NCBI GenBank assembly: GCA_000716465.1
Contig: JNWL01000003.1
Coordinates: 177,351 to 241,350 of the forward strand
DNA length: 64,000 bases
Reading direction: 5' to 3'
From: Streptomyces bikiniensis
GTDB taxonomy: Bacteria; Actinomycetota; Actinomycetes; Streptomycetales; Streptomycetaceae
Both the position numbers and the translations under genes were made by a program. The notes below the pieces were generated by a model. That model did no database searches and was not told where the DNA came from. It saw nothing but the letters and a program-made list of their open reading frames with translations. The number at the start of each line of letters is the position of its first letter. Position 1 is the stretch's first letter. Shown here piece by piece: positions 17,901 through 29,500 of the stretch.

Positions 17901-20900
17901 CCTGGACGGCATGCGCCTGTACGTCCTGGACGACGCCCTCCGCCCGGTCCCGCCGGGCGTCCTCGGCGAGCTGTACCTCGCGGGACGCGGCGTGGCGCGC
18001 GGCTACACCGGACGCCCCGGCGCGACCGCCACCCGGTTCGTCGCCGACCCCTTCGCGGCCGACGGCGGCCGCATGTACCGCACCGGCGACCTCGTGCGCT
18101 GGACCCCGGACGGGCACATCGCGTACGTGGCCCGCGCCGACGGCCAGGTCAAGCTGCGCGGCCACCGCGTCGAACCCGGCGAGATCGAGAACGTCCTCGC
18201 GGGCCGCCCCGAGGTCGCCGACGCGTTCGTCCTGGTCCGCGAGGACCTGCCCGGCGACCGCCGCCTCGTCGCCTACGTCGTACCGGCCGCCGGCGCCCGG
18301 CCCGACCCCGCCGAGCTGGCCCGCGAGGTCGGCCGCGCCCTGCCCGCCTTCATGGTGCCCGCCGCGATCGTCCCGCTGGACGCGTTCCCGCTGACCCCCA
18401 ACGGAAAGGTGGACCGCGCCGCGCTCCCGGCGCCCGAGCACGACGCCCCGGCCCGCGGCAGGGCCCCGCGCACCGCCCGCGAGGAGATCGTCTGCGGCCT
18501 CTTCGCCGACCTGCTCGGCCTGCGGACCGTGGGCGCCGACGACGACTTCTTCGCCCTCGGCGGCCACTCCCTGCTCGCCACCCGCCTCGCCGCCCGGCTG
18601 CGCACCGTGCTCGACGTGGAGACCGAGGTCAGGACCGTCTTCGAGCACCCGACGCCCGCCGCGCTCGCCGCCGTCCTCGACGGCGCGGGCACGGCCAGGG
18701 CACGGCTCGGACGGGTCGCCCGCCGCCCCGACCCGATGCCGCTGTCCTACGCCCAGCAGCGCCTGTGGTTCCTCCACCGCTTCGAGGGCCCGAGCCCCAC
18801 GTACAACGTGCCGCTCGTCCTGCGCCTGGACGGCCCGCTGGACACGGACGCCCTGACCCGCGCCCTCACGGACGTGGTCGAACGGCACGAGAGCCTGCGC
18901 ACCGTCTTCCCCGACACCGCGGGCGTGCCGGGCCAGCGGGTCCTCGACGCCGCCGGCGCCGACCTCGACCTGACGCCCCGCGACGTCGCACCGGACCTGC
19001 TCGACGCGGTCCTCGCCGCCGAGACCGCGTACGCCTTCGACGTCGGCTCCGAACGGCCGGTGCGGGCCCGGATGCTCCGCCTCGGGGACGACTCCCACGT
19101 CCTGGTGCTCCTCGTCCACCACATCGCGGGCGACGGCTGGTCCCTCGCCCCGCTCGCCCGCGACCTCGGCACGGCCTACCGCGCCCGCGTCGCGGGGCAG
19201 GAGCCGGCCTGGGCCGAACTCCCCGTCCAGTACGCGGACTACACCCTGTGGCAGCGGGAACTCCTCGGCGACGAGGAGGACCCGTCCGGCACGGCCGCCC
19301 GGCAGCTGGAGTTCTGGCGGACCGCGCTCGCCGGACTGCCCGACCTCCTCGACCTGCCGCTCGACCGGCCGCGCCCGGCCGTCGCCACCCACCGGGGCGA
19401 CGCGTTCCCCTTCCCGGTCGACGCCGCCACGCACCGCGCCCTCGCCGACCTCGCCCGGTCCCGGGGATGCAGCCTCTTCATGGTCCTCCAGGCCGCGCTC
19501 GCGGTACTGCTGCGCGCGCACGGCGCCGGCGAGGACGTCCCGCTGGGCACGCCCGTCGCGGGCCGCACCGACGAGGCGCTCGACGACCTGGTCGGCTTCT
19601 TCGTCAACACCCTGGTCCTGCGCACCGACCTGAGCGGCGACCCCACCTTCACCGAAGTCCTGGACCGTGTACGGGAGTTCGACCTCGCGGCCTACGCCCA
19701 CCAGGACGTGCCCTTCGAACGCCTGGTGGACGCCCTCGACCCCGAGCGGGCCCAGAACCGCCACCCGCTGTTCCAGACCATGCTCGTGCTGCAGAACCAC
19801 GCCGGAGCGAGCGTGGACCTGCCGGGCCTCACGGTGACGGAGCAGCCGGTCCACACCGGCATCAGCAAGTTCGACCTCACGTTCACCTTCACCGAGCGCC
19901 GTGACGAGGAGGGCCGCCCCGCCGGCCTCGACGGCAACCTGGAGTTCGCCACCGACCTCTTCGAACACGCCACCGCGCACGCCCTCGCCGCCCGCCTGAC
20001 CAGGCTCCTCGGCGCGCTCGCCGCCGCCCCCGACCGGCCCGTCCGCACGGCGGACGTCCTGACGGCGGACGAGCGGACCGCGCTCGTACGGAGCGGCCAC
20101 GGCCTCGCCCGGACGGTGCGGGCGCGGACCGTGCCCGAGGCGTTCCGCGCCCAGCGCGACCGCACCCCGGGGGCGTTCGCCGTACGGGACGGTGGACGGA
20201 ACACCACCTTCGCCGAACTCGACGCGCTCTCCGACGCGATGGCGCACCTGCTGCGCGGGCGCGGGGTCGGCCGCGGGGACGTGGTGGCGCTCGCGCTGCC
20301 CGGCACCACCCACCAGGTGGTGGCGATGCTCGCGGTCGCCAAGGCCGGGGCCGCGTGGCTGCCGGTCGACCCGGAGTACCCCGCCGCCCGGCTCGGCTTC
20401 GTGATCGAGGACGCCCGGCCCGTCCTCCTCGTGACCACCGCGGCGACCCTGCGGACGCTGCCGGACCTGCCGGTGCCGGTCCTCGCGGTCGACGGGCCCG
20501 AGGCGGCGGAGCCCGCATCCGTATCCGCGTCCTCCCCGGCCGCCGCACCGGACCCGCGGGACGCCGCCTACGTCATCCACACCTCCGGATCGACCGGCCG
20601 CCCCAAGGGCGTCGTCGTCACCCACGCCGCGCTCACCAACCACATGGCGTGGATGGCCGGCCACCTGTCCCTCACCGACGCCGACCGCGTCCTCGCCCGC
20701 ACCTCGCCGAGCTTCGACGCCTCGGTGTGGGAGACCTGGCTGCCGCTCCTGCACGGCGGCGCCACCTGCCCGGTGCCGCCGTCCCTCAACCACGACCCGG
20801 CCGGCCTCCTCGCCCGGATGCGCGGAGAAGGGGTGACGGTGGCCCAGTTCGTGCCCTCGCTCCTCTCCCTCGTCCTCGGCGAGACCGAGCACGAGCGACC

Positions 20901-23574
20901 CCCGGCCTCCCTGCGGGCCGTCCTGTGCGGCGGCGAACCCCTGACCGCGTCCCTGGCCGAACGCGCCGGGCGGGTCTGGGGCGCCGAGGTGCACAACCTG
21001 TACGGGCCGACCGAGGCGACCATCGACGCCACCGCCCACCGCCACCGGCCCGCGGACGCCACCGCGTCCGGCGCCCGGGCCACGGCCACCGTGCCCCTCG
21101 GCCGACCGGTCGACAACACCCGCGCGTACGTCCTCGACGACGCCCTCGCCCCGGTCCCGCCGGGCGTCGTGGGTGAGCTGTACCTCGCCGGCGAGGGCCT
21201 GGCGCGCGGCTACCTCGGCCGCCCCGGCCTGACCGCCGAACGGTTCGTCGCCGACCCGTTCGGGCCCCCGGGGACGCGCATGTACCGCACGGGCGACCTC
21301 GTCCGCCGCACCGCGGACGGTCTCCTCGCCTATGTGTCCCGCGCCGACGACCAGGTCAAACTGCACGGCCTGCGCATCGAACCCGGCGAGATCGAGGCCG
21401 CCCTCACCGCGCTCCCCGGCGTCGGCACCGCCTGCGTGCTCGTCCGCGAGGACCGGCCGGGCGAGCAGCGCCTCGCCGCCTACACCGTCCCCGAACCCGG
21501 GGGACCCGGCGTCCCCGATCCCCGTACGCTGCGGGAACGGCTGGCCGCCTCCCTCCCGCCGTACATGGTCCCCGCCGACTTCGTCCCCCTGGACGCGCTG
21601 CCGCTGCTGCCCAACGGCAAGACGGACCGGCGCGCGCTCCCGGCCCCCGCCCGCCCCGCCCCGGAGGCCGGGCGGAGGGACGGCGGGAAGCCGCGCACCG
21701 AGCGGGAGCGGGTCCTGTGCGAGGTGTTCGCCGCGGTGCTGCGCGTGCCCGGGGTCCGCACCGACGACGACTTCTTCGCGCTCGGCGGCGACAGCATCCT
21801 CTCCATCCAGCTGGTCGGCCGGGCCCGCGAGAACCGGCTCGGCATCACCCCCCGGGACGTCTTCCTGCACCGCACGCCCGAGGCGATCGCGGCGGCCGCC
21901 GAGGAACTCGACGGACGCACCCCGGCCCCGGCCGACGACGGCGTCGGCACCATGCCCCTCACCCCCATCGCGGCCTGGTTCCTGGACCGGCCGGGACCCA
22001 CGGACGGCTACAACCAGTCCGCCGTCCTGCGGACCCCCGCGGACGCCGACGAGGAGCGCCTCGCCGCCGCGCTCCAACTCCTCGTCGACCACCACGACAT
22101 GCTGCGGGTACGGGTCACCCGCACCGCCGGGGGCGAACCGGCCCTGGAGACCCTGCCCCGGGGGACCGTGCCCGTCCGCCCCCGCCTCACCCGGATCGAC
22201 GTCGCCGGGCGGGACGCGGACGGGGTCCGCGCCGCCCTCGCCGAAGCGGGCGAGCGGGCCAGGGAACGGCTGCGGCCCGCGCACGGCGAGGTGTTCCGGG
22301 CGGTGTGGTGCGACGCCGGGCCGGGGGCCCGCGGACGGCTCCTGCTCGTCGTGCACCACCTGGCGGTCGACGCGGTGTCCTGGCGGATCCTGGTCGAGGA
22401 CCTGGCGACGGCCTGGCGCGCCGTGTCCGCCGCCGCCACCGATCCGGCGAGCACGTCCACCGGCACCGTGCCGGGAGCCCCCGCCGGGACAACCGCCCCC
22501 GAACCGGAGGCCCCCACCGGGGCGACCGCCGGGGCGACTGCCGGGGCGACCGCCCCCGCCCTGCCCCCCGTCACCACCTCCTACCGCTCCTGGGCGCGGC
22601 TCCTCGCCGCCCAGGCCCGGGAAGGCGCCCGGGCGTCCGAAATCCCGCTGTGGGAGACGGTGGCGCGGGCGTCCGACCCGCCGCTGGCCGACCGGCCCCT
22701 CGACCCCGCGCGGGACACGGCGGGCCGGACCCGGACCCTGACCACCCACCCGGCGACCGCCCGCACCCGGGCCCTGCTCACCACCGCCCCCGCCGCCTTC
22801 CACGCCGGCGTGGACGACGTCCTGCTCACGGCCCTCGCCCTCGCCGTCCGCTCCTGGCGGGCGCACCGCGCCGACCGGACCGGCACACCGCGCCCGGAGG
22901 GCACCGGCGTGCTGATCGGCCTGGAGAGCCACGGCCGCGAGCAGATCGCCGGCCATCTCGACCTGTCCCGTACGGTCGGCTGGTTCACCAGCCTCCACCC
23001 GGTCCTGCTCGACCCCGGCCCCCTCGACCCGCGCGACCCCGCCCGCCTCGGCGCCGACCTCGTGGACCGGGCCGTCAAACGCGTCAAGGAGCAGCTGCGG
23101 GCCGTGCCGGACCACGGCATCGGCCACGGCGTGCTGTACCGCCTCGACCCCGGCGCGCGGGCCCGCCGCGAAGGCGCGGCCGAACCCCAGATCGGCTTCA
23201 ACTACCTCGGCCGGTACGCGGCCGGGGACCCGGCGGGCGACGGGGACGCCGACTGGCAGGTCGTGCTCGACGGCGGCGGCCCGGCCGCCCAGGACCGGGA
23301 CATGCCCGTCCACCACGTCCTGGACGTCAACGCCCACACCGAGGACCGGCCCGGCGGGCCCCGCCTCGTGACGCGCTGGACCTGGCCCGCCGACCTGCTC
23401 GCCGAGGAGGACGTGACGGCCCTCGCCGACGCCTTCGACCGGGCCCTGAACGCGATCGCCGAACACGCCGAACGGCCCGACGCGGGCGGCTGGACGCCGT
23501 CCGACCTTCCCCTGGTCTCCCTCGACCAGAACCAGCTCGACCGACTGAAGAACAAGTGGGGTGGCCGCAAGTGA
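8989..23574 (+). CDS. nonribosomal peptide synthetase, four modules: C-A-T-C-A-T-C-A-T-C-A-T-E
   Basis: A 4861-aa synthetase. Condensation motifs HHxxxDG lie near residues 147, 1213, 2296 and 3376. Adenylation cores TSGSTGxPKG are near 640, 1717, 2806 and 3864. Carrier serines are in GGHSL near 1020, 2109 and 3190 and in GGDSI near 4265. The epimerase motif [10 protein letters not shown] is near 4455. Specificity residues read by eye against GrsA: modules 1 and 3 DAFFVAVTFK (aliphatic-like, identity unclear); modules 2 and 4 DAWQLGLIDK, close to the known Gln code. The first domain is a condensation domain, so an acyl or other starter is expected; no loading enzyme is nearby. ATG 8989 is chosen because [15 protein letters not shown] follows. 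Codon 55 is TTA (9151-9153), suggesting bldA control. The stop overlaps the next start (GTGA). Confidence 0.96.
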   Translation: MPEDHSFPSDESAPEFLELTTAQQGVWYGQLVDPGSPKYNIGECLEIRGEVDERLFSAAFNRVAHLCDSLNTTFVAEDGTVRQRVVRPAAETDRLHRVDLTGADDPVAAAERYMADDMAAVDRLEAPSHHFALLRLGPRLHYWYVRFHHIAVDGLGAALLTRAVADFYTRAVRGEDLTALEPPFGPLHALVADEAAHRASGGLEADRAYWTGRFSDRAAGGGTDGAPLLRRRTDRAGDDEHPGPGALHTGETLPLPVFDGLRRLAAGHRTTWSAALVAAVAACTGRITGRREVCVGLASHGRHGALRHVVGMTSTILPLRLAVDPGTTVGELVRSVAAEMRGALRHRRFSREQLARELNLAEGAARLTDLVVNIMGYGYDLDFAGSPAASRLLSLGPVDDVSLFVSERPEGTGPQIGFDTDPALHHPDDVHLHQQAVIGFLTAFAGADSDTPVRDLPLLGEEAARTLLDHGRGAALPPGTTDTSLPEAFAARVRATPGAPAVVDGATVLSYAELAARATGLARALTGWNLRPEDGVGVLAGRSAAVVTASLGTVEAGTAYVPMDADWPAERLDRVAGTARVRALVVDEDAAGRDWVKEAATRLPVLVVDRTGTVLRGGPERPGPPPGPVRGDRLAYVMFTSGSTGLPKGVGVAHADVLALAADSAWTGTCDAVLMHSAYVFDASTFEIWVPLLNGGRVVVAPAGLLDARGLKDATARHGVTAAFLTTALCNVVAETDPTAFAGLRLVAAGGEAAAPDLMGRMAAAAPGTRVLHVYGPTETTTFASRHRVAPAAPGVPPVGRALDGTRLYVLDDSLRPVPPGTVGELYVSGAGVARGYLDRPGLTAARFVPDPYDGNGGRMYRTGDLARWTAHGDVEYAGRTDGQIKLRGFRIEPAEVENALLARPDVRDARVLVREDAPGDRRLVAYVVPVPGTRPDGPELALALGRVLPAYTVPSAFVLLDALPLNANGKVDRKALPAPQAPTTQGSAPRTPREEVLAGLFADVLGVPAVGVDDNFFSLGGHSLLATRLVSRVRAATGAGTELRDLFEHPTVASLATTLGTAGETRPALVPKDRPDPLPPSFAQQRLWFLNRAEDTGDTYNVPLVLDLEGPLDTGALRGALADVVARHESLRTVLAEHDGAARQIVTDARTAASLVPLAVETPPAGEPAEDWAERTARRLAAEPFDLTTDLPVRARLLATGPDRHVLVLVLHHVGADGWSLAPLCRDLGSAYRARTTGTAPDWPELRVQYADYTLWQRELLGDDTDPESPVARRLAFWRNALRGAPDLLELPLDRPRPTVPDHRGDAVPFALPADAYARLRALARDTGCTPFMVLHAALAVTLRAHGAGTDIPLGTAVAGRTDEALDELVGFFVNTVVLRTDLSGNPAFRELLRRVAAFDLAAFDRADLPFERLVEELNPDRSGGHHPLFQTMLVLQNQRAAALDLPGVTVRDRSRHTGISKFDLTFSLVEVREGPEAPENPEAPAAPGSPANPETVRLGGHLEYATELFDRATARALADRFARVLALAVAEPDRAVDDFDPLAPDECADLLERGRGERHPLPSLTVPEAVGEWAARTPDAPAVRDPRTTLTYAALHTRADALARVLRERGVRRGTLVALAVPASADTAVAMLAVLRAGAAYVPVDPEYPHARIRQMLDDARPVLLLTGTDVPAGIPTGGIPRLSLDDPAVRDADPAAEPAAQAPPHPADAAYVIYTSGSTGRPKGVVVPHRALANHMAWMARHLDLTPDDRILARTSTSFDASVWELWLPLAHGAEVCVAPSGANREPRELLSWMRRFDVTVAQFVPSHLELVLAEEAGTPPPALRAVLCGGEPLPRALAAAVTARWHAEPHNLYGPTEATIDATAHRVGPAEPARTASGGSVPIGRPVDGTRAYVLDERLRPVPPGVTGELYLSGPHLARGYLDRPALTAAAFVADPFDAPGARMYRTGDLARWNRDGLLEHVGRADDQVKLRGFRVEPGEAAAALLDLPGVAAACAVVREDAPGRRRLVAYAVTADRAPGATALRDALAGTLPHHLVPEAVVVLDALPLLPNGKVDRAALPAPADDDPDRTGPGPRTLREDLVAGIFADVLERPSVGPHDSFFDLGGHSLLAMRVVSRIRAVLGADLAVRTLFEHPTPAALARVLDPAAPARPAVTPVRRRPDPLPLSFAQSRLWFLGRLEGPGSTYNVPLVLELRGALDADALRAALRDVVERHEALRTVFPERDGVPHQVVLPAAGAAPRPPVESTAPADLEATVLAAVREPFDVLTDPPLRARLLRAAPEHHVLVLVLHHIAGDGWSLGPLTRDLGDAYRARLAGRAPAPATGTPLQYADYALWQHELLKEDGDVLGRQLDHWRGALAGLPELLELPLDRPRPAVADPRGAVVALDVPPALHRGLLDLARTSGSTLFMVLRAAVAALLRQHGAGDDIPLGTPVAGRTDEALEDLVGFFVNTLVLRTDLSGDPTFRELLHRVREFDLTAHAHQDVPFERLVESLNPVRARDHHPLFQTMLVLQNQRPVRPDLPGLTVEHRLVHNGLSKFDLTFAFEENEQEDENGDGGGLSGGIEYATALFDRATVEALAARLVRLLEQVVADPDRRLSGHDPLTPDEHLRTARWGTGRALPAGTGAGADTGTGSDTGADAGNGTLPALFARWARRTPDAPAVTDGADTLSYAGLDRISADLAAALAGLGVGPEDSVGVLLGRSPAVVAVSLGAVRAAAAYVPLDARWPGERLDRVAAVAEPRVLVVDEENAITPWATARADDLPVVVVDRLGRVLRGGPDRPGTPAPVPAPTALAYTMFTSGSTGLPKGVGVAHADVAALAHDTAWADGAADAVLMHSAYVFDASTFEIWTPLLNGGRVVVAPEGLLEARTLDAAVHEHGVTAVFLTTALFNVMAETDPGAFAGLRTVCAGGELASPEAMQRVASLAPDTRVLHVYGPTETTTFATRYTVAADLPAGPPPIGRPLDGMRLYVLDDALRPVPPGVLGELYLAGRGVARGYTGRPGATATRFVADPFAADGGRMYRTGDLVRWTPDGHIAYVARADGQVKLRGHRVEPGEIENVLAGRPEVADAFVLVREDLPGDRRLVAYVVPAAGARPDPAELAREVGRALPAFMVPAAIVPLDAFPLTPNGKVDRAALPAPEHDAPARGRAPRTAREEIVCGLFADLLGLRTVGADDDFFALGGHSLLATRLAARLRTVLDVETEVRTVFEHPTPAALAAVLDGAGTARARLGRVARRPDPMPLSYAQQRLWFLHRFEGPSPTYNVPLVLRLDGPLDTDALTRALTDVVERHESLRTVFPDTAGVPGQRVLDAAGADLDLTPRDVAPDLLDAVLAAETAYAFDVGSERPVRARMLRLGDDSHVLVLLVHHIAGDGWSLAPLARDLGTAYRARVAGQEPAWAELPVQYADYTLWQRELLGDEEDPSGTAARQLEFWRTALAGLPDLLDLPLDRPRPAVATHRGDAFPFPVDAATHRALADLARSRGCSLFMVLQAALAVLLRAHGAGEDVPLGTPVAGRTDEALDDLVGFFVNTLVLRTDLSGDPTFTEVLDRVREFDLAAYAHQDVPFERLVDALDPERAQNRHPLFQTMLVLQNHAGASVDLPGLTVTEQPVHTGISKFDLTFTFTERRDEEGRPAGLDGNLEFATDLFEHATAHALAARLTRLLGALAAAPDRPVRTADVLTADERTALVRSGHGLARTVRARTVPEAFRAQRDRTPGAFAVRDGGRNTTFAELDALSDAMAHLLRGRGVGRGDVVALALPGTTHQVVAMLAVAKAGAAWLPVDPEYPAARLGFVIEDARPVLLVTTAATLRTLPDLPVPVLAVDGPEAAEPASVSASSPAAAPDPRDAAYVIHTSGSTGRPKGVVVTHAALTNHMAWMAGHLSLTDADRVLARTSPSFDASVWETWLPLLHGGATCPVPPSLNHDPAGLLARMRGEGVTVAQFVPSLLSLVLGETEHERPPASLRAVLCGGEPLTASLAERAGRVWGAEVHNLYGPTEATIDATAHRHRPADATASGARATATVPLGRPVDNTRAYVLDDALAPVPPGVVGELYLAGEGLARGYLGRPGLTAERFVADPFGPPGTRMYRTGDLVRRTADGLLAYVSRADDQVKLHGLRIEPGEIEAALTALPGVGTACVLVREDRPGEQRLAAYTVPEPGGPGVPDPRTLRERLAASLPPYMVPADFVPLDALPLLPNGKTDRRALPAPARPAPEAGRRDGGKPRTERERVLCEVFAAVLRVPGVRTDDDFFALGGDSILSIQLVGRARENRLGITPRDVFLHRTPEAIAAAAEELDGRTPAPADDGVGTMPLTPIAAWFLDRPGPTDGYNQSAVLRTPADADEERLAAALQLLVDHHDMLRVRVTRTAGGEPALETLPRGTVPVRPRLTRIDVAGRDADGVRAALAEAGERARERLRPAHGEVFRAVWCDAGPGARGRLLLVVHHLAVDAVSWRILVEDLATAWRAVSAAATDPASTSTGTVPGAPAGTTAPEPEAPTGATAGATAGATAPALPPVTTSYRSWARLLAAQAREGARASEIPLWETVARASDPPLADRPLDPARDTAGRTRTLTTHPATARTRALLTTAPAAFHAGVDDVLLTALALAVRSWRAHRADRTGTPRPEGTGVLIGLESHGREQIAGHLDLSRTVGWFTSLHPVLLDPGPLDPRDPARLGADLVDRAVKRVKEQLRAVPDHGIGHGVLYRLDPGARARREGAAEPQIGFNYLGRYAAGDPAGDGDADWQVVLDGGGPAAQDRDMPVHHVLDVNAHTEDRPGGPRLVTRWTWPADLLAEEDVTALADAFDRALNAIAEHAERPDAGGWTPSDLPLVSLDQNQLDRLKNKWGGRK
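13401..13481. repeat. low-complexity Pro/Glu/Ala insertion in condensation domain 2
   Basis: Degenerate 9-bp units (GGTCCGGAG, GCTCCGGAG, AACCCGGAG and similar) encode a run of PEAP-type residues between KFDLTFSL and the YATELFD motif of the condensation domain of module 2. The same loop carries different low-complexity inserts in modules 3, 4 and 6. Confidence 0.75.
16858..16945. repeat. Gly/Thr/Ala/Asp-rich repetitive linker before adenylation domain 3
   Basis: Degenerate units around GGAACCGGA and GACACCGGA encode a (G/A)(T/A)(G/D) linker between condensation domain 3 and adenylation domain 3. The frame is kept. Confidence 0.7.
22519..22554. repeat. 12-bp tandem repeat (x3) in the epimerase domain
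   Basis: Three near-identical units GGGGCGACCGCC encode GATA repeats inside a Thr/Ala/Pro-rich insertion of the epimerization domain, downstream of [10 protein letters not shown]. Confidence 0.8.
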
Positions 23575-26500
23575 CCGGGTTCCAGCTCGAAGACGTCCTG
23601 CCGCTGACGCCGTTGCAGGCGGGCATGCTCTTCCACGCGCTGTACGACTCCGACGCCGTCGACGTCTACACCGCGCAGTTCGTCTTCACCCTCGAAGGCA
23701 CCGTCGACACGGCCGCGCTGCACGCCGCCGTCGGCACGCTGCTGCGCCGGCACGCCAACCTGCGCGTGGGCTTCCTCCACGAGGACCTGGACGAACCGGT
23801 GCAGGCCGTGGCCGCCGAGGTGCCGGTGCCGCTCGCCCACCACGACCTCACGGCGCCGGACGACGGGCGGACGGTCGAGGAGCGGGTCCGCGCCTTCCTC
23901 GCTGCCGACCGCACCCGGCGCTTCGACCTCGCCACCCCGCCGCTGATGCGGTTCTCCCTGCTGCGCACCGGACCCGACCGCCACCGCCTGGTGATGACGA
24001 GCCACCACATCCTGTTCGACGGCTGGTCGACGCCGGTCCTCGTGCGCGAGCTGTTCGAGCTGTACGCCCACCGGGGCGACGACGCCACCCTGCCGCGCGT
24101 CACCCCGTACCGCACCTACCTCGCCTGGCTGGCCGGGCAGGACGAGTCCACCGCCCTCGACGCCTGGCGCACCGCCCTGGCGGGCGTCGAGGCACCGACG
24201 CTGCTCGCCGGGCGCGGCGCGACGGAGGCGGCCCGCGCGGGCGAACTGCCCGAGACCCTGGTCCTCGAACTCGACGCGGCGACCAGCGAGCGGCTGCGGG
24301 AGACCGCCCGCGCCCACCGGCTCACCCTCAACACCCTCGTCCAGGGCGCCTGGGGCCTGCTGCTCGCCCGGCTCACCGGCCGCCGGGACGTCCTGTTCGG
24401 CACGACCGTCTCCGGCCGCCCGCCGGAGCTGCCCGGCGTCGAGTCGATGGTCGGCCTCTTCATCAACACCGTGCCGGTGCGCCTGACCCTCCGCCCCGGC
24501 GAGACCCTCGCCGGACTCCTCGCCCGCCTCCAGGACGAGCAGGGCCGCCTCCTCGGCAGCCAGCACGTGGGCCTGACCGAGATACGCGGGACGACGGGCC
24601 TCGACACGCTCTTCGACACCCTGGCCGTCTTCGAGAACTACCCGCTGGACGAGGAGACCCTGCGCACGGCCCGGCAGGGCCTGCCCGGCCTGGCCGTCAC
24701 CGGGTTCGAGGGCACGGACGCCGCCCACTACCCCCTCACCCTCACCGTCGCCCCCGGCGACGCCCTGCGCATCACCTTCGGCTTCCGGCCCACCGCCCTC
24801 GACCGGGAGGAGACCGCCCGCACGGTCGCCCGGATGCGCGTCCTCCTGACGGCCCTGGCCGACGGCCTCGACCGCCCGGCCGACTCCGTGTCCGTCCTGC
24901 TCGACGGCGAGCGCGAGGCGCTGCTCGCCAAGGGCGAGGGAGCCGTCCTCCCCGCCGCGGTGCTCACCACCGACCTCCCGGCCGCCGTCGCCCGGCACGC
25001 CGCCGCCCACCCGGACGCGGTCGCGGTCACTGGGACCGGGGAGCGGCTCACGTACGGGGAGCTGTGCGCCCTCGCCGACGACCTGGCCGGGGCCCTGACC
25101 GGCCTCGGCGCGAGCCCCGAGGAGGGCGTCGGCCTCCTCGTCGGCCGCTCGGCCGCCCAGGTCACCGCCCCGCTCGGAGTCCTGCGCGCGGGCGCCTCCT
25201 ACGTGCCCCTGGACCCCCGCTGGCCCGACGACCGGCTCACCCGGGTGACCGGGGCCGCCGCTCCGCGCCTCCTGGTCGTCGACGAGGAGAACCGCACGCA
25301 TCCCTGGGTGCGGTCCCTCGGCCCCGGGGCGCGGATCGTGACCGTGGACGCCGCCGGCCGCGTCCGGGACGGCCGGCCCGCCGCCCCCGGCCCGCTGCCC
25401 GCCGCCACCGGGGGCGCCCGGCTCGCGTACACCATGTTCACCTCCGGCTCCACCGGCCTGCCCAAGGCCGTCGGCGTCACCCACGCCGACATCGCCGCCC
25501 TCGCCGCCGAGCGGACCTGGGACGACGGCGCGACCGACGCGGTCCTGCTGCACTCGGCCTATGTCTTCGACGCCGCCACCTTCGAGATCTGGGTGCCGCT
25601 GCTGCGCGGCGGCCGGATCGTGGTGGCACCGGACGGGGTGCTCCAGCCCGAACGGCTCAGGGAGCTCGTCGCCCGGGACGGCGTCACCGCGGCGTTCCTC
25701 ACCACCGCCCTGTTCAACGTCTTCGCCGAGACCGACCCGGGCGCCCTCGGCCTGCTCCGCCTCGCCGCCGCCGGAGGGGAGGCCGCCGCCCCCGGAGTGC
25801 TCCAGCGGCTCGCCGCCGCCCACCCCGGCACCCGCGTCCTCAACGCCTACGGGCCCACCGAGACCACCACCTTCGCCCTGCTCCACCAGGTCGCCGCCGA
25901 CGCGGACCCGGACGGCTCACCGCCCGTCGGACGGCCCCTCGACGGGGTCCGCGCCCTCGTCCTGGACGCCGCCCTGCGCCCCGTGCCGGACGGCGCCGAG
26001 GGCGAGCTGTACCTGGCGGGGCCGGGGGTCGCGCGCGGCTACCTCGGACAGCCGGGGGCGACGGCCACCCGGTTCGTCGCCGACCCCTCGGACCCGGCCG
26101 GCGGCCGCATGTACCGCACCGGGGACCTCGTCCGCCGCACCCCCGGCGGAGACGTCCTCTACGTGGGCCGCGCCGACCAGCAGGTCAAGCTGCGCGGCCA
26201 CCGCATCGAGCCCGCCGAGATCGAGGCCGCCCTGCGCGCCCACCCCTCCGTGCGCGCCGCGTGCGTCGTCGTCCGCGAGGACCTGCCCGGCGACCGCGCC
26301 CTGACCGCCTACGTCGTCCCGGCCCCCGGCCGCACGCCCGACCCGGCCGCCCTCACCGCCCACGTGGGCAGCCGCCTGCCCGCGTACATGGTCCCCTCGG
26401 CCGTGCAGCCCCTGGACGCGCTGCCGCTGACGCCCAACGGCAAGCTCGACCGGGCCGCCCTGCCGGCGCCCGCCGCCCTGCCGGACACGGTCGGGCGGGC

Positions 26501-29500
26501 CCCGCGCGGCGCACGCGAGGAGATCCTCGCGGGGCTGTTCGCCGACGTGCTCGGCCTGCCGGGGGTCGCCGCCGACGACAACTTCTTCGCGCTCGGCGGC
26601 CACTCGCTGCTCGCGACCCTGCTCGTGGGCCGCATCCGCACGGCGCTCGACGCCGAGACCGGGATCCGCACCCTCTTCGAGCACCCCACCGTCGCCTCGC
26701 TCGCCGCCGCCCTGGAGGACGCCGCCCGCCCGGCCCGCCCGCCCCTGGTCCCGAGGAGCCGGCCCGACGTGCTCCCCCTGTCGTACGCCCAGCGGCGGCT
26801 GTGGTTCCTCCACCGGCTCGACGGCCCCTCCGCCACGTACAACATCCCCTTCGCGGCGCGCCTGGAGGGCGCGCTCGACGTGGACGCCCTGCGCCGGGCC
26901 CTCCACGACACCGTCGCCCGCCACGCGCCCCTGCGCACCGTCTTCCCCGAGCGGGAAGGGGACCCGGTGCAGCACGTCCTTCCGCCCGAGGACGCCCGGC
27001 CGGTGCTCCTCCTCGACCCCGTGGACGAGGACAAGTGTGCCGACCGGATCGCCGCCGCCGTGGCCGAACCGATCGACGTCGAACGCGAACTCCCGCTGCG
27101 GGCGACCCTGTTGCGGCTCGCGGACGACTCCCACGTCCTCGTCCTCGTGATCCACCACATCGCCGCCGACGGCTCGTCCCTGGCCCCCCTCCTCCGCGAC
27201 CTCGGCACCGCCTACCGCGCCCGCCTCGGCGGAACGGCCCCGCAGTGGTCCCCGCCGCCCGTCGACTACGCCGACTACACGCTGTGGCAGCGGGACCTCC
27301 TCGGCGACGAGGAAGACCCCGACAGCCCGCTCTCGCGCCAGCTCGCCTTCTGGCGGGACGCCCTGGCCGGCCTGCCCGAATGCGTCGAACTGCCCCGGGA
27401 CCGCCCCCGTCCCCCCGCCCCCCGGCACCGGGGCGCCACCCACCACTTCACCGTCGACGACGCCACGGCCCGGCGGATCGCCGCGCTCGCCCGCGCGAAC
27501 GGGTGCAGCGTCTTCATGGTGCTCCGGGCGGCCCTGGCGCTCCTGCTCTCCCGGCACGGCGCCGGCGAGGACGTCCCCCTGGGCACCGCCGTCGCCGGGC
27601 GCACCGACGAGGCCACCGCCGACCTCGTCGGCTTCTTCGTGAACACGCTCGTGCTGCGCACCGACCTGAGCGGCGATCCGACCTTCCGCGAACTCCTCGA
27701 CCGCGTCAAGGAGTTCGACCTGTCCGCCCACGCCCACCAGGACGTCCCCTTCGAACGGCTCGTGGAACTCCTCAACCCGGCACGCGCAGCCCACCACCCG
27801 CTGTTCCAGACGATGCTGGTGCTCCAGAACCATGCGACCGCCGCCCCCGTCGACCTCCCCGGCCTCACCGTCCACGGCGTGCCGGTCGACCTCGGCGCCA
27901 GCAAGTTCGACCTGTCGTTCACCTTCGTGGAGACACCCGGTGGCGAGGGCGCGTCCGGTGGCGAGGACGCCCCCGGTGGCTGGGGCGCCCCCGGCGGTCT
28001 GCGGGCCTCCGTCGACTACGCCACCGAACTCTTCGACGCGGACACGGTGCGCGGCCTCGCCGACCGGCTCGTCCGCCTGCTCGACGCCGTCACCGAGGAC
28101 CCCGGCCTGCCCCTGCACGCCTACGACGTCCTCGGCGACGCCGAACACGCCCGCCTCGTCCGGTGGGGGACCGGCCCGCACCGGGACCTCCCGCAGGAGA
28201 CCTTCCCCGCACTCCTCGACCGGTGGGTACGGCGGACCCCGGACGCCCCGGCCGTCCGCGACGCGCACACCACCCTGACGTACCGCGAACTCGACGCGCG
28301 CGCCGACGCCCTCGCCCGGCGGCTCGTCGCACGGGGCATCCGCCCGGAGGACCGGGTCGCCGTGGCACTGCCCCGCGACGCCGGACTGGTGGTCGCCCTG
28401 CTCGGCGTGCTCAAGGCCGGCGCGGCCTATCTGCCCCTCGACACCGGCTACCCGGCCGCCCGCCTCGCGCACATGCTGGACGACGCGGCCCCCCGCCTGC
28501 TGCTCACCACCCCCGGACTGCACCGGCGCCTCCCGGACGCGACGGTCCCGCACCTCCATCCGGGAGACGACGGACCGGACCCGGCCCCGGACCCGTCCGC
28601 CCCCCTGCCCGTCCCGCACCCCGCGCACCCCGCGTACGTCATTTACACCTCCGGCTCCACCGGCCGCCCCAAGGGCGTGGTCGTCACCCACCGGGGGATC
28701 GGGGCGATGGCCGCGACCCAGCGGGAACGGCTGCGGCTCACCCCGGACAGCCGGGTCCTGCACCTGGCGTCGGTGAGCTTCGACGCCGCCTTCTGGGAGC
28801 TGTGCATGGCCCTGCTCTCCGGGGCCTGCCTGGAGATCGACGCGCGCGACGCCCTGCTGCCCGGACCGGCCCTCGCCGCCCGCGTCCGCGACCACGGCAT
28901 CACCCACCTGACGCTCCCGCCGGCCGCCCTCGCGGTGATGCCGCCGGACTCGCTCCCCGCCGGGACCACGATCGTCCTCGCCGGTGAGGCCTGCCCGCCC
29001 GCCCTCGCCCGGACCTGGGCGCGCGAACGGCACCTCGTCAACGCGTACGGCCCCACGGAGACCACCGTCTGCGCCACCATGAGCGGCTTCCAGCAGGCGG
29101 ACGGACCGTTCGCCCCGGACCGCACGGTGCCGATCGGCGCCCCCGTCGACGGCACCCGGGTACGTGTCCTCGACGCCCGCCTCGCCCCCGTACCGCCCGG
29201 CGTGGTGGGGGAGTTGTACGTCTCCGGCGACGGCCTGGCCCGCGGGTACCACGACCGGCCGGGGCTCACCGCCGCCCGGTTCGTCGCCGACCCGTTCGAC
29301 CGGGCGGGCGGCCGGATGTACCGCACCGGCGACCTGGCCCGGTGGAACCACCGCGGACAGCTCGAATACGTCGGCCGCGTGGACGACCAGGTCAAACTGC
29401 GCGGCTTCCGCGTCGAGCTCGGCGAGGTCGAGGCGGCGCTCACCGCGCTCCCCGGCGTCGCCGCCGCCTGCGCCGTCGTACGGGAGGACCGCCCCGGCGA

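Noticed and set aside
14629..23466. Very long minus-strand open frame opposite the first synthetase
   Set aside because: It is the mirror of high-GC coding DNA; the translated sequence is Gly/Arg/Val/Glu-rich and matches no family, whereas the plus strand encodes clear NRPS domains.
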